Position numbers and translations under genes: made by a program. This document shows positions 30,270-40,573 of a stretch of DNA of 64,000 nt, in pieces. How positions within the stretch are numbered: the first letter of the stretch is position 1; each line of letters opens with the position of its first letter. This stretch comes from DASQPR01 sp963797605 (GTDB lineage Bacteria > Actinomycetota > Actinomycetes > Mycobacteriales > Micromonosporaceae), in the NCBI GenBank assembly GCA_963797605.1, contig CAWCPX010000017.1, positions 626,322 to 690,321 of the forward strand, given 5' to 3'. Under the pieces are notes generated by a model. The model ran no database searches. It worked only from the letters and a program-made list of their open reading frames with translations, and had not been told where the DNA came from.

Positions 30270-30635
30270 TCAAATCCAAACATCATTCTCCGCTGTGCGA
30301 TCCCCGCCCTCATGGCCCGTATTGAGGACCCCGCGCGGCTCGATCAGCAACAACCTGACCTCCTGTTCGGCATAAGGCTTGTGTTCGACGCCTTTCGGGA
30401 CGACGAACATTTCGCCCGCCGCCACCTGAACCGCACCATCGCGAAAATCGATCCTTAGAACGCCGTCCAGCACGATGAACGTTTCATCCGTGTCCTTGTG
30501 ATCGTGCCAGACGAAGTCTCCCTGCAGCTTCACAATCTTGAACTGGTAGTCATTCATTTCAGCAACGACCTTCGGCTGCCATTGCTCGTTGAACAACGTG
30601 AACTTTTTGCCGAAGTTGATCGCCTTGTAGTTCAT
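30270..30635 (-). CDS. Single-domain cupin
   Basis: The protein has 121 residues and one cupin barrel. Motif 1 is VWHDHKDTDETFIVLDG, with the two His and Glu that bind metal; motif 2 is PKGVEHKPYAEQ. Family members are isomerases, dioxygenases or small-molecule binders; nothing here decides. ATG start with GGAGAG upstream. The gene is intact and convergent with the transglycosylase gene (28-base gap). Confidence 0.85.
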   Translation of the reverse strand: MNYKAINFGKKFTLFNEQWQPKVVAEMNDYQFKIVKLQGDFVWHDHKDTDETFIVLDGVLRIDFRDGAVQVAAGEMFVVPKGVEHKPYAEQEVRLLLIEPRGVLNTGHEGGDRTAENDVWI

Positions 30636-30734
30636 GTGGCTCTCCGCAGATCATCAATGCCAAGATGCACAGTCAAAAAGATATCGTTATTGACCGCACG
30701 GCGGCAAGGTCCGTCGGATCGTTCGCAGTGCGCG

Positions 30735-31546
30735 CTAAACCCTGCGCACAATCCCGCCCGCATTCATGCCGCCGTCGATGACGAGTTCGGTCCCCGTCAC
30801 GTAGCGCGACGCATCGGAGGCCAGATACAACACGCCCTGCGCGATTTCGATGGCCTGGCCGGCGCGGCCGAGCGGGGTTGCGAATTTGGCGCGCTCCTCG
30901 GGATCGATCGGCGCGTTCTGTCCGGCGCCCGAGGCTTCGGTCGGAATCTTGCCCCAGATCGGGGTGTCGATGATGCCGGGATGCACCGAGTTGACGCGGA
31001 TGCCGTCGCCGAACATGGCGCATTCCATCGCGATCGCCTTGGCGAACAGCCGGACGCCGCCCTTGGTCGCGCAATAGCCGGAGAGTCCGGCCGCGCCGCG
31101 CAGGCCCGCCAGCGACGACATCATGATCGACGGAGCCGCCGCCGGTCTTGCGCATCGCCGGCAGGCAATGTTTCACCGACAGGAACACGCCGTCGAGATT
31201 GATCGCGGTCTGCCGCCGCCAGTCTTCCAGCGACATCTGCGTGATCGACGGCACCGATATGCCGATGCCGGCATTGGAGACCAGCACGTCGAGCCGGCCA
31301 TAGCGCTTCATCACCTCGGCCACGACTTCGATCCAGCGCTGCTCGCTGGTCACGTCCTGATGCAGGAAGATCGCCTCGCCGCCGGCCTTCTTGATGCCGC
31401 GCGACCACTTCGGGCCCGTTCAGATCGTCGACATCGGTGACCGCGACGGACGCGCCTTCGCGCGCCAGCAATTCCGATACCGCCGCGCCGATGCCGGATG
31501 CACCGCCCGTCACCAACGCGACCTTGCCTTGAACCTGCCCCGCCAT
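30735..31546 (-). CDS. Short-chain dehydrogenase/reductase, two frameshifts
   Basis: The Rossmann motif is ALVTGGASGIGAAV, the NNAG-like block is VLVSNAGIGISV, and the active-site Tyr/Lys are in SGYCATKGGVRL. The C-terminus ASDASRYVTGTELVIDGGMN is typical of classical SDRs of the FabG type. Frame changes lie near 31400 and 31130. The start MAGQVQGKVALVT at 31546 is 37 bases after the recJ stop on the same strand, so they may share a transcript. Substrate unknown. Confidence 0.85.
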
Positions 31547-31583
31547 TTCCACTCCCGATTGTTGTTGGTTTTGTTGACGTCTT

Positions 31584-33430
31584 GCTACCTGATCACCGCC
31601 GGTCCCTGATCCGGCACCGCGACATCGATCACGCGCAATTGCACGCGCTCCGATCCCTGGTAGCGATCGACCGCGAGCGATCCCGCGACATGCAGCGGCT
31701 GGCCGCGATTTTGCGGTCAGCGCGTTGCCGAGCTTCTGTCCGATCGAACGAAACGCGATGCCGTTGACGATGGCGCCGTCGCCGGACTTGAACCGCACGC
31801 GCAGATGCGCCTGCCCGACTTCATCGGCATAGACCAGTTGATGCGACGGCAGCGCGATCACCGGCTCCGGATTGCCGGCGCCGAACGGCCCGGCGCGATT
31901 GAGCGTCGCGGCGAATTCGGTGCGTCACGCCGCGCGCCGCTGACCGCGCCGTCGATGAACAGCTCGTTCTCATGACGGGAGTTGGCGACGTCGGCGGCGA
32001 GCGCGCTTTCCATGAAGGCGCGAAACTCCGCGAGCTTCTCCTTGCGCAGCGTCACGCCCGCGGCCATGGCGTGGCCGCCGCCCTTCATCAGCAGTTTTTC
32101 CTTCACCGCCTGCCGCACCGCCTTGCCGAGATCGACGCCGGAGATCGAGCGGCCCGAACCGGTGCCGATGCCGCCGGGCTCCAGCGCGATCGCAAAGGCC
32201 GGCCGCGAGAATTTCTCCTTCAGCCGCGAGGCGACCAGCCCGACCACGCCGGGATGCCAGCCTTCGGCGGCCGTGACGATGACCGACGCCCTTGTCTTCG
32301 AGCCCGAGCGAGGCCAGCGCCTCGGCTTCGGCCTGCGCCTCCGCCGCCTGTTCGATGACGCGGCGTTCGCTGTTGAGGCGATCGAGTTCGGCGGCGATCC
32401 GCGCGGCTTCGGAGACATCGCCTTCCAGCAGCAGCCGCACGCCGAGATCGGCGCGGCCGATGCGGCCGCCGGCATTGATGCGCGGCCCCAGCATGAAGCC
32501 GAGATGCCAGGCCTCGGGCGGGCCGTTCAGCCGCGACACGTCCATCAGCGCGGTGTGCCCGACATGGTCGCGGCGGCGCATCGCGATCAGGCCCTTGGCG
32601 ACGAAGGCGCGGTTGAGCCCGGTCAGCGGCGCGACGTCGGCGACCGTGCCGAGCGCCACGTGATGCAGCATGCCCAGCAGATCCGGCTCCGGCCGCTCCG
32701 CGTTCCAGAAGCCGCGGCCGCGCAGTTCGCGATTGACCGCGACCAGCGTGACCAGCACCAGGCCGACGGCGGCGAGATAGCCGAGGCCGGAGAGATCGTC
32801 GGCCCGGTTCGGATTGACCAGCGCATCGACCTCGGGCAGTTCGTCGCCGGTCTGGTGATGATCGATGACGACGACGGACATTCCGAGCTTTCGCGCTTCC
32901 GCCAGCGGCTCGAGGCTGGTGGTGCCGCAATCGACGGTGACGAGCAGCGTCGCGCCCTTGCCGGCGAGCGCGCGCACCGCTTCGACATTGGGGCCGTAGC
33001 CTTCGAAAATGCGGTCGGGGATGTGGATCAGCGGATCGAGCCCGCAATGGCGCAGATGCCAGGCCAGCAGCGCCGCCGAGGTCGCGCCGTCGACGTCGTA
33101 GTCGCCGAAGATCGCGACCTTTTCGCCGCGCGCGGCCGCGTCCGCGATGCGCTTGGCCGCCGTCTCCATCTGCGTCACGGTGTAGGGATCGGGCATCAGT
33201 TTGCGGATGGTCGGATCGAGAAAATCCTCGACCTCATCGATCTCGACATCGCGGCCCGCCAGCACCCGCGCCAGCATCTCCGGCAGTTGGTAGCGCTGCG
33301 CGATCGCCAGCGCCCGCGCCGCGCCCCGCGCATCGAGCCGGTCGCGCCACAACTTTCCCGTCGCGAATGCGACACGCCGAGAAACGCCGGCGGCAATTCA
33401 ACGGGAATGAGCGGATGCGGGAGGCGTCAT
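31584..33430 (-). CDS. recJ: Single-stranded-DNA exonuclease RecJ, frameshifted
   Basis: RecJ degrades single strands 5' to 3' in recombination and repair. DHH motifs are GDYDVDGATSAALL, VTVDCGTTS, VVVIDHHQTGDELP and, after a break near 32290, SGVDLGKAVRQAV and KGGGHAMAAGVTL of the DHHA1 domain. The C-terminal OB-like part reads LPSHQLVYADEVGQAHLRVR. Breaks also occur near 33370-33400, 31925 and 31720. The ATG at 33430 begins MTPPASAHSR, followed in another frame by VELPPAFLGVSHSR, the expected N-terminus. Confidence 0.9.
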
Positions 33431-33709
33431 GATGGCTTCGAGCGATAGGGACAAAGCGGCGTCCAGCAAACACAAACGGGCCGAAGGCGCCGTCGGCGAC
33501 CCCTGCAGGCCGTCTCGACACAGATCGCCGCTGCCGGCGACCAACTGCCGCAAAAAGCGACCTGCACAAACAACGTGCAGCCGCAACTCCGTACAACTAC
33601 CGAATGCGCAACGGAAAATAAACCGCGCTGTTAGGCAAGATTGGCCACAAAGTCACCACGCGCCCTCGAATCACGTCCGGCCCGCAGTGGGCCGGCAAGG
33701 GGAGCGAAG

Positions 33710-34827
33710 ATGGGAAGTACCGTCAATGTCCGTCGCGCTTGATCGTCATCGAGCAGACCGATCGCCAACAGGCCGCCGATTCGGCCAGCGCCGAGGATGA
33801 ATCCGACGTCTCCGCGCTGATCGCGCGGCTGACCGCCGAGGTCAACCAGGTCGCCTGCGAGAAGACCAAATCGATCCAGCAGATCACCAACCAGATGAAG
33901 ATGCTGGCGCTGAACGCGCTGATCGAAAGTTCGCGCGCCGGCGCGCAGGGCGCCGGCTTTGCCGTGGTGGCGCAGGAAGTGCGCAACGTCGGCCAGCAGG
34001 TCGAGACCATCGCCCGCGAGCTGGAAAGCCAGCTCACCAACCGCACCGGCAATCTGATGAGCTCGATCTCGCGCATGACCGACCGGTCGCGCGGCGAGCG
34101 CATGGTGGACCTGTCGCTCAATGCCATCGAACTGATCGACCGCAATCTCTATGAGCGAACCTGCGACGTGCGCTGGTGGGCGACCGATTCCGCCGTCGTC
34201 GATTGCGCCGCTGCGCCGGAAGCCGCCGCCGTCGCCCATGTGTCGGAGCGGCTCGCGGTGATCCTCGGCGCCTACACGGTGTATCTCGATCTCTGGCTCT
34301 GCGACCTCAACGGCAACGTGATCGCCAACGGCCGCGCCGACCGCTTTGACGTCGTCGGCCAGAACGTCGCCTCGACAAAATGGTTTCGCGAGGCGCGCGG
34401 CCTGCGTTCCGGCGACGACTACGTCGCCGGCGACGTCGAAAGCCAGCCCTTGCTCGGCAATGCCCAGGTCGCGACCTATTGCGCCAGCGTGCGCGCCGGC
34501 GGCAAGGCCAACGCCGCAACCGACCGGCGTGCTGGCGATCCATTTCGACTGGGAACCGCAGGCCCGCGCCATCGTGCAGGGCGTGCGCGTCGGCGCCGCC
34601 GACAAGGCGCGCGTGCTGCTGGTCGATTCCGAGTTTTCGGGTGATCGCGGCGTCCGACGGCCAGGGCATCCTCAGCGAACGCGTGCCGTTGAACGTCAAC
34701 GGACGACGCAGCGGCTTCTATCAGGACCGCTCCGGCGGACTGGTCGCGTTCCACGCCACGCCCGGCTACGAGACCTACAAGGGCCTCGGCTGGTACGGCG
34801 TGATCAACGACGGCGAGCGCCGGTTAA
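33710..34827 (+). CDS. Soluble MCP-like sensor: N-terminal signalling helix, C-terminal cache domain
   Basis: The first part has an abbreviated methyl-accepting hairpin: KSIQQITNQMKMLALNALIE, then GAQGAGFAVVAQEVRNVGQQ, which is the core CheA/CheW-contact tip. The second part is a cache/PDC-type domain: YLDLWLCDLNGNVIANGRAD, VASTKWFREARGLRSGDDYV, VATYCASVRAGGKAN, VLAIHFDWEPQARAIV and a second lobe FYQDRSGGLVAFHATPGYET. There is no membrane helix, so it is cytoplasmic and its domain order is the reverse of ordinary chemoreceptors. Frame changes lie near 33740, 34520 and 34645. GGGGAG precedes the ATG. Confidence 0.75.
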
Positions 34828-34833
34828 TGCCGC

Positions 34834-35555
34834 TCAGCAGCCCATCTGGTCGGCGATGCCGCCAAAATCCTTGGCGACGACGTCCCAGTCGCCCCTCGCC
34901 TCGAAATCGTATTTCTGGTGCGGGCCGTATTCGGTCGGCCGCGGCGACGAAGGCGGTCTTGAGGCCGAGTTTTTGCGCGGCCTTGAGATCGTTGTTGTGG
35001 GCGGCGCACATCATCACCTGCTCCGGCTTCAGGCACAGCAGCTTTGCGGCGCCGAGATAGGTTTCCGGATCGGGCTTGTAGTGCTCGAACAGTTCCGCCG
35101 ACATCACCAGATCCCACGGCAGGCCGGCGAATTTCGCCATGTTGGTCAGAGCGCGACGTTGCCGTTGGAGAGCGGCGAGATGATGTATTTGGTCTTCAGC
35201 CGCGTCAGGCCCGGCGACGCTGTCCGGCCAGGCGTGCAGGCGATGCCAGCCCATGGTCAGGTGATGCAGGTCGGCTTCGTTCAGGCCCTTGAATCGAAAA
35301 CTGCGCGACCAGTTTTTCCAGCGACTGCCGATGCAGCGTGTCGAGGATCATGTAGCCGCGCTCGGGATGCTTGCGCACCTCGTCCATCGAGGCGGAATAG
35401 ACCGCGCGCCAGCCGTCGACCAGCGCGGTCCAGTCGGCCTTGATGCCTGACGTCTCCGACCATTTGGTGAAATCGTTGATCAGGCTGGTGCGCCAGTCGA
35501 CGCAGGTGCCGAACACATCGAACACCAGCGCCTTCACCCCGGAAATATCAGACAT
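34834..35555 (-). CDS. HAD-superfamily haloacid dehalogenase (type II), frameshifted
   Basis: Motif I is LVFDVFGTCVDWR with the nucleophile Asp; the cap begins SLINDFTKWSETSGIKADW; motif III/IV is YKPDPETYLGAAKLLCLKPE followed by MCAAHNNDLKAAQKLGLKTA. This is the L-2-haloacid dehalogenase pattern, though many members act on other substrates. Two or more breaks lie between about 35300 and 35140, plus one near 34930. The ATG at 35555 overlaps the GNAT gene by eight bases (ATGTCTGA), indicating translational coupling. Confidence 0.82.
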
Positions 35556-36055
35556 GTTCACTCCCGTTTTTTTTGTTGTTGTTTTTGAGCGATGCGACGC
35601 TTCCAGAAAGATCTTGCCGATACTGCATGAACCCGGAATCGTCGGCGACCTGGTCGTAGAGGATCCTCGCCTGCGCATTGGTGGTCTGCGTCAGCCAGTG
35701 CACGCGGCTGGCGCCGGCCTCTTTGGCCTTCGCATAGACGGCTTCGATCAGCGCCCGGCCGAGCCCGAGCCCGCGCGCGCTGTCGGTCGACGAACAGGTC
35801 CTGCAGATAGCAGTAATTGCCGACCGTCCAGCTCGAGCGGTGAAACAGGTATTGCACGATGCCGGTCAGCTTGCCGTCGACGTAGGCGCCGAGCAGGAAC
35901 ATCGGCTCGTCAGGATCGTGAAACCGCTGCCACGCGACATCGCTGGCGCCGGGCGCCAGGGTTGCCTTGTAGAAAGCGAGATAGCCGTTCCACAGCGGCT
36001 CCCATGCCGCCCGCTCGTCCTTGCCGACGGGGCGAATGACGACGTTGGCGGGCAT
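35548..36055 (-). CDS. GNAT-family N-acetyltransferase, one frameshift
   Basis: N-terminal VVIRPVGKDERAAWEPLWNG starts a GNAT domain; GKLTGIVQYLFHRSSW and NYCYLQDLFVD are strands beta-2 to beta-4. The acetyl-CoA loop reads RARGLGLGRALIEAVYAKAK after a break near 35790, followed by VHWLTQTTNAQARILYDQVA. Substrate unknown; relatives acetylate small amines or antibiotics. The stop lies in the overlap with the HAD gene. Start ATG at 36055; it lies 21 bases after glpX on the same strand, so the three genes may be co-transcribed. Confidence 0.8.
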
Positions 36056-36076
36056 GGCTATCACTTGGCTCCACCC

Positions 36077-37075
36077 TCAATCCAGGTGGAACTTGTCGAG
36101 CTGGCGGTGCTCGGCCTTGATGTAGCGGACGGTGCCGGTGACCGAGCGCATCACGACGGTTTCGGTCTCGATCACGTCCTTGCGGAACTTGACGCCCGAC
36201 AGCAGCGAGCCGGTCGTGACGCCGGTGGCGGCGAACAGGCAGTCGCCCTTCGCCATGTCCTCGATGCCGTAGATGAACTTCGGATCTTTCACGCCCATCT
36301 TGTGGGCGCGCTCGCGCTTCTCCTCGCTGTCGAGGATCAGCCGGCATTGCATCTGGCCGCCGATGCAGCGCAGCGCCGCTGCCGCCAGCACGCCCTCGGG
36401 CGCGCCGCCGGTGCCGATATACATGTCGACGCCGGTATTATCGGGGTCGGCGCAATGGATCACGCCGGCCACGTCACCGTCGGTGATGAGGCGCACCGCA
36501 GCGCCGGTGCCGCGGACGCCCGAGATGATGTCGGCGTGGCGCGGGCGGTCGAGCACCAGCACGGTGATCGCGGAAGCGTCGACGCCCTTGGCCTTGGCGA
36601 GCCGGCGAACGTTGTCGGCGGGCGACGCGTCGAGCTCGACCACGCCCTTCTTGTAGCCCGGACCGACCGCGATCTTCTGCATGTAGACGTCGGGCGCATG
36701 CAGCAGCGTGCCGCCATCGGCCATCGCCATGGTCGCGATCGCGCCCGGCATGTTCTTGGCGCACAGCGTGGTGCCTTCGAGCGGATCGACGGCGATATCG
36801 ACCTGCGGGCCGGCGTTGAGGCCGACCTTCTCGCCGATGAACAGCATCGGCGCCTCGTCGCGCTCGCCCTCGCCGATCACGATGGTGCCTTCGATCGGCA
36901 GCTTGTTGAGTTCGCGGCGCATCGCGTCGACCGCGGCCTGGTCGGCGGCCTTTTCCTGGCCGTGGCCGCGCAGCCGCGCCGCCGATACTGCCGCGCGCTC
37001 CGTCACCCGCACGATTTCGAGCGTCAGGATGCGCTCGAGCAACAGCTGCGGCGGAACGGAAATATGGGTGGACAT
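36077..37075 (-). CDS. glpX: Class II fructose-1,6-bisphosphatase
   Basis: The enzyme hydrolyses fructose 1,6-bisphosphate in gluconeogenesis and the Calvin cycle. All GlpX motifs are visible: GEGERDEAPMLFIGE and DPLEGTTLCAKN for metal binding, YMQKIAVGP, IGTGGAPEGVLAAAALRCIG. The 332-residue frame is one of the few long ones in this part without any break. It lies 79 bases after hom on the same strand, a neighbourhood (aminotransferase, hom, glpX, recJ) that I recall as conserved in Bradyrhizobiaceae. Confidence 0.94.
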   Translation of the reverse strand: MSTHISVPPQLLLERILTLEIVRVTERAAVSAARLRGHGQEKAADQAAVDAMRRELNKLPIEGTIVIGEGERDEAPMLFIGEKVGLNAGPQVDIAVDPLEGTTLCAKNMPGAIATMAMADGGTLLHAPDVYMQKIAVGPGYKKGVVELDASPADNVRRLAKAKGVDASAITVLVLDRPRHADIISGVRGTGAAVRLITDGDVAGVIHCADPDNTGVDMYIGTGGAPEGVLAAAALRCIGGQMQCRLILDSEEKRERAHKMGVKDPKFIYGIEDMAKGDCLFAATGVTTGSLLSGVKFRKDVIETETVVMRSVTGTVRYIKAEHRQLDKFHLD

Positions 37076-37154
37076 CTCGGCAACTCCCTTAGAGTTTCGT
37101 GGCGGACCCGATGGGCCGCAATCAATCCTTCGGCGCGTCCCGTCTCGGAACCCG

Positions 37155-38474
37155 CTAGTTCTTTTCGATCCGTATCACCTGCGGCCGGCCGCAGATCACC
37201 TTGTCGCGCTGCACCGCTTCGAGCGCGCGATAGACCGCGTCCTCGGAGGTCGCGTAGGTAATCAGAATGACCGGAACCGGTGAAGCCTTCTTCGCGGCGT
37301 CCGTCGCGTCGACGCCATCGGGATGGCGCTGCATGACCGACTCCAGTGAAATCTTCTCTTTCGCCAGACGCGTGGCGATCTTGGCAACCGTGCCGGGAAG
37401 ATCGCGCGCCATCAGGCGGATGTAATAGCCGCCCTCGTGGCGCTCCATCGGCGCCTTTTTGGTGTCGCGCAGCCGATCCACCGGACGCCCGAACGGTTTG
37501 GCGCGAATGCCGCGCGCGACGTCGGCGATATCGGCAACGACGGCGGATGCGGTGGCGGCACCGCCGGCGCCGGGGCCGACCAGCGTGATCGGCGGGATGC
37601 CCTCGCCGTCGATGGTCACGGCATTGGTGACGCCCATCACCTGCGCGATCGAGGACGATTTCGGCACCATGGTCGGATGCACGCGCTGCTCGATGCCCTT
37701 GGCGGTCCGCACCGCGACGCCGAGCAGTTTGACGCGATAGCCAAGCTCGTCCGCGGCGCGCAGATCTTCCGGCGCGATCGAGGAGATGCCTTCGACATAG
37801 ACCGCGCTCTGCGCCACCTTGGTGCCGAAGGCGAGGCTCGCCAGGATCGCCAGCTTCTGCGCGGTGTCGTGGCCGTCGACATCGAACGACGGATTGGCTT
37901 CGGCATAGCCGAGGCGCTGCGCGTCCTTCAGGCATTCGGCGAACGACAGGCCCTCCTGCTCCATCCGGGTCAGGATGTAGTTGCAGGTGCCGTTGAGGAT
38001 GCCGTAGACGCGATTGACGCCGGTTCCGGCGAGCCCTTCGCGCAGCGTCTTGATGACGGGATGGCCGCGCCAACCGCCGCCTCGAAATTCAGGGCGCCGC
38101 CATGCTTCTCGGCCGCCTTCGCCAGCCGCAGGCCGTGCTTGGCGATCAGCGCCTTGTTGGCGGTCACCACCGACTTGCCGGACTTCAGCGCGGCCTCGAT
38201 CGCCGACAGCGCCGGTTCGCCGGAACCGCCCATCAGTTCGACGAAGCAATCGATGCGGGGATCGGTGGCCAGCGCCAGCGGGCTGTTGACCCAGTCGATG
38301 CCGCGCAAGATCGAGCGAGCGCTTTTTCACTTTCGAACGTGCGGTGACGGCGACCACGCGGATGCCGCGGCCGCTGCGCGCCGACAGCGTTCTCGCCTGC
38401 TCTTCGATAGTGCGGACGACTGCGGCGCCAACCGTGCCGAGCCCCGCTATGCCCACTCTCAGGGGTGCGACCAT
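37155..38474 (-). CDS. hom: Homoserine dehydrogenase, two compensating frameshifts
   Basis: The enzyme reduces aspartate semialdehyde to homoserine for Thr and Met. The NAD(P) motif is VGIAGLGTVGAAVV, the catalytic region GILNGTCNYILTRMEQEGLS with the Lys/Asp site in YAEANPSFDVDGHDTAQKLA, and the C-terminal ACT domain starts YYIRLMARDLPGTVAKIATR. Between about 38315 and 38070 the conserved sequence (DCFVELMGGSGEPA, VVTANKALIAKHG) is in another frame; both ends return to the first frame. The ACT domain implies threonine feedback. It follows the aminotransferase gene by 24 bases. Confidence 0.93.
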   Translation of the reverse strand: MVAPLRVGIAGLGTVGAAVVRTIEEQARTLSARSGRGIRVVAVTARSKVKKRSLDLARHRLGQQPAGAGHRSPHRLLRRTDGRFRRTGAVGDRGRAEVRQVGGDRQQGADRQARPAAGEGGREAWRRPEFRGGGWRGHPVIKTLREGLAGTGVNRVYGILNGTCNYILTRMEQEGLSFAECLKDAQRLGYAEANPSFDVDGHDTAQKLAILASLAFGTKVAQSAVYVEGISSIAPEDLRAADELGYRVKLLGVAVRTAKGIEQRVHPTMVPKSSSIAQVMGVTNAVTIDGEGIPPITLVGPGAGGAATASAVVADIADVARGIRAKPFGRPVDRLRDTKKAPMERHEGGYYIRLMARDLPGTVAKIATRLAKEKISLESVMQRHPDGVDATDAAKKASPVPVILITYATSEDAVYRALEAVQRDKVICGRPQVIRIEKN

Positions 38475-38498
38475 GACTTAAAGAACCTGCTGAAGGAA

Positions 38499-39720
38499 TT
38501 AGCGCCGATTGGCGAGAGGAACCACGTTGTGCAACGTTTCAATGCCGCTTTCAAGGAAGCGGCGCACGCCGCGCGCGGCCTGGCGGATACGCTGCTCGTT
38601 TTCCACCATGGCGATGCGGACATAGCCCTCGCCATGCTCGCCGAAGGCGACGCCCGGCGAAACCACGACGCCGGATTTCTCCACCATCAGGGTCGCGAAC
38701 TGCATGCTGCCGACCTCCTGGAAGGCCTTCGGCAGCGGCGCCCAGGCGAACATCGAGGCCTGCGGCGGCGGGATGTCCCAGCCGGCCCGGCCAAAACACT
38801 CCACCAGCGCGTCGCGGCGCTTGCGGTAGGTGTCGCGCATTTCCTTGATGCAATCGTCCGGCCCGTTCAGCGCCGCGGTCGCCGCCACCTGGACCGGCGT
38901 GAACGCGCCATAGTCGAGGTAGGATTTCACCCGCGCCAGTGCGGCGATGATCCGCTCGTTGCCGACGGCAAATCCCATGCGCCAGCCCGCCATCGAGAAC
39001 GTCTTCGACATCGAGGTGAATTCGACGGTGACGTCGATCGCGCCGGGAACCTCGCAGCACCGAGGGCGGCGGATTCTTGTCGTCGAAATAGACTTCGGCG
39101 TAGGCCAGATCCGACAGGATGAAGATCTCGTGCTTCTTCGCGAACGCCACCAGATCCTTGTAGAAATCGAGATCGGCGACATAGGCGGTCGGATTGGAAG
39201 GATAGCAGACGATCAGCGCGATCGGCTTCGGGATCGAATGGATGATCGCGCGCTCCACCGCCTCGAAGAATTGCGGCGTCGGTTCCGACGGCACCGAGCG
39301 GATCACGCCGCCCGCCATCAGGAAACCGAAGGCGTGGATCGGATAGCTCGGATTGGGGCACAGCACGACGTCGCCGGGCGCGGTGATCGCCTGCGCGACG
39401 TTGGCAAAACCTTCCTTGGAACCCAGCGTCGCCACGATCTGGGTTTCCGGATTGAGTTTGACGCCGAAGCGGCGCGCGTAATAGGCCGCCTGCGCCTTGC
39501 GAAGACCGGTGATGCCGCGCGAGGCCGAATAGCGGTCGGTCCGCGGCTTGCCCAGCGTTTCCTTCAGCTTCTCGATCACATGCGGCGGCGTCGGCAGATC
39601 CGGATTGCCCATGCCGAGGTCGATGATATCGGCGCCGGCGTTCCGCGCGGCCGCCTTGGCCCGGTTGACCTGTTCGAACACGTAAGGCGGCAGACGGCGG
39701 ATACGATAAAAATCTTCCAT
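38499..39720 (-). CDS. Class I/II PLP aminotransferase, one frameshift
   Basis: Fold-type I aminotransferase of about 405 residues. IDLGMGNPDLPTPPHVIEKL is the N-terminal arm, CYPSNPTAYVADLDFY the NP motif, LSDLAYAEVYFDD the PLP-binding Asp/Tyr, and TSMSKTFSMAGWRMGF the PLP Lys. RIAMVENEQRIRQA holds the substrate Arg. The break is near 39055. The sequence is of the AlaC / LL-diaminopimelate-like group that makes alanine or aspartate-family amino acids; the link to hom suggests an aspartate-family role. ATG at 39720. Confidence 0.88.
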
Positions 39721-39974
39721 GGGACCCTTGCTCCGACAACCGGCGGGACAGAATCGGGGGAACCTTGGCGTTTCGAAACCGAATTCGGCTTCGTCCAGAA
39801 GTCGCGCCCAATCAAGGGTTTAGAGCGAATTCAGGCGCAAGATCCCTAGGCCTGGACCCGCTATGCGGTTGAATTGGGCTCTTTTACCACGGCAGCCCCG
39901 CAGCGCCAGCTTCTATAGCGTGTTCAGGTGCGGATCGGCTGCTGTGGGAAAACGCGTCAAAACGCCGATCGGCG

Positions 39975-40269
39975 TCACTTTGTGCCGGTTTTTGGGGCAG
40001 CGGTCGTGGACGCCTGGCGGTCCCGCGCGGCAACCAGCTCTGCCTGGATTTTGGCCAGTTCGGCCGGCTTCATCGCCGCCTCTTCGCGATCCGGCGGCAG
40101 ATCGTGGACCGGCATGTAGGCGCCGGCTTCCTTGGGACGCTGCGGGCGCATCGGACGGCAGGCCAACGCCGGGCAAATCGGCGATCTGCGTCGAGCAGCC
40201 GCCGATCGCCAGCGCCGACGCAAACAGCGCGGCCATCGACCACAGCCTTATCGTTCGATCCACCGGCAT
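39975..40269 (-). CDS. Small lipoprotein, one frameshift
   Basis: The signal peptide (SMAALFASALAIGGC) has a lipobox AIGGC, so it is likely anchored in a membrane. The mature part reads STQIADLPGVGLPSDAPA, then in the next frame KEAGAYMPVHDLPPDREEAA and a charged helix AELAKIQAELVAARDRQA. The break is near 40130. About 97 residues. Function unknown; small rhizobial lipoproteins of this type are common. It is divergent from phaC. Confidence 0.65.
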
Positions 40270-40573
40270 CCGTCCGGAAGTCCCCTATCACCTGTCCCGC
40301 CGCTTGCATCGCGTTGGCAGCACATCGCAGACTTTGTCGGTCGCGCTGGTACGAGCCTTGCAGCGTCAAATCGTCCAGCCGTCCAATTCACCGCAACCGT
40401 TCAAACTATTGTCGCCCTGAAACGATTAAAGCCCAAAGAACAAATCCGAGCGGTGCGGCTTCAATGTGTCAGAACAGAGAAACTTTATCGCAGTGCAACA
40501 GGATTAACCCCACACCCCGCCGGCGCCAATCGGCGCGGTGACGAACCCGAAATGAAGTTATAGTGTCCCGATC
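40270..40573. other. Intergenic region between lipoprotein and phaC
   Basis: These 304 bases separate two divergent genes and should hold both promoters. I see no gene and no clear hairpin. Confidence 0.4.

Noticed and set aside
31982..33448. 488-codon open frame on the + strand
   Set aside because: Antisense shadow of recJ.
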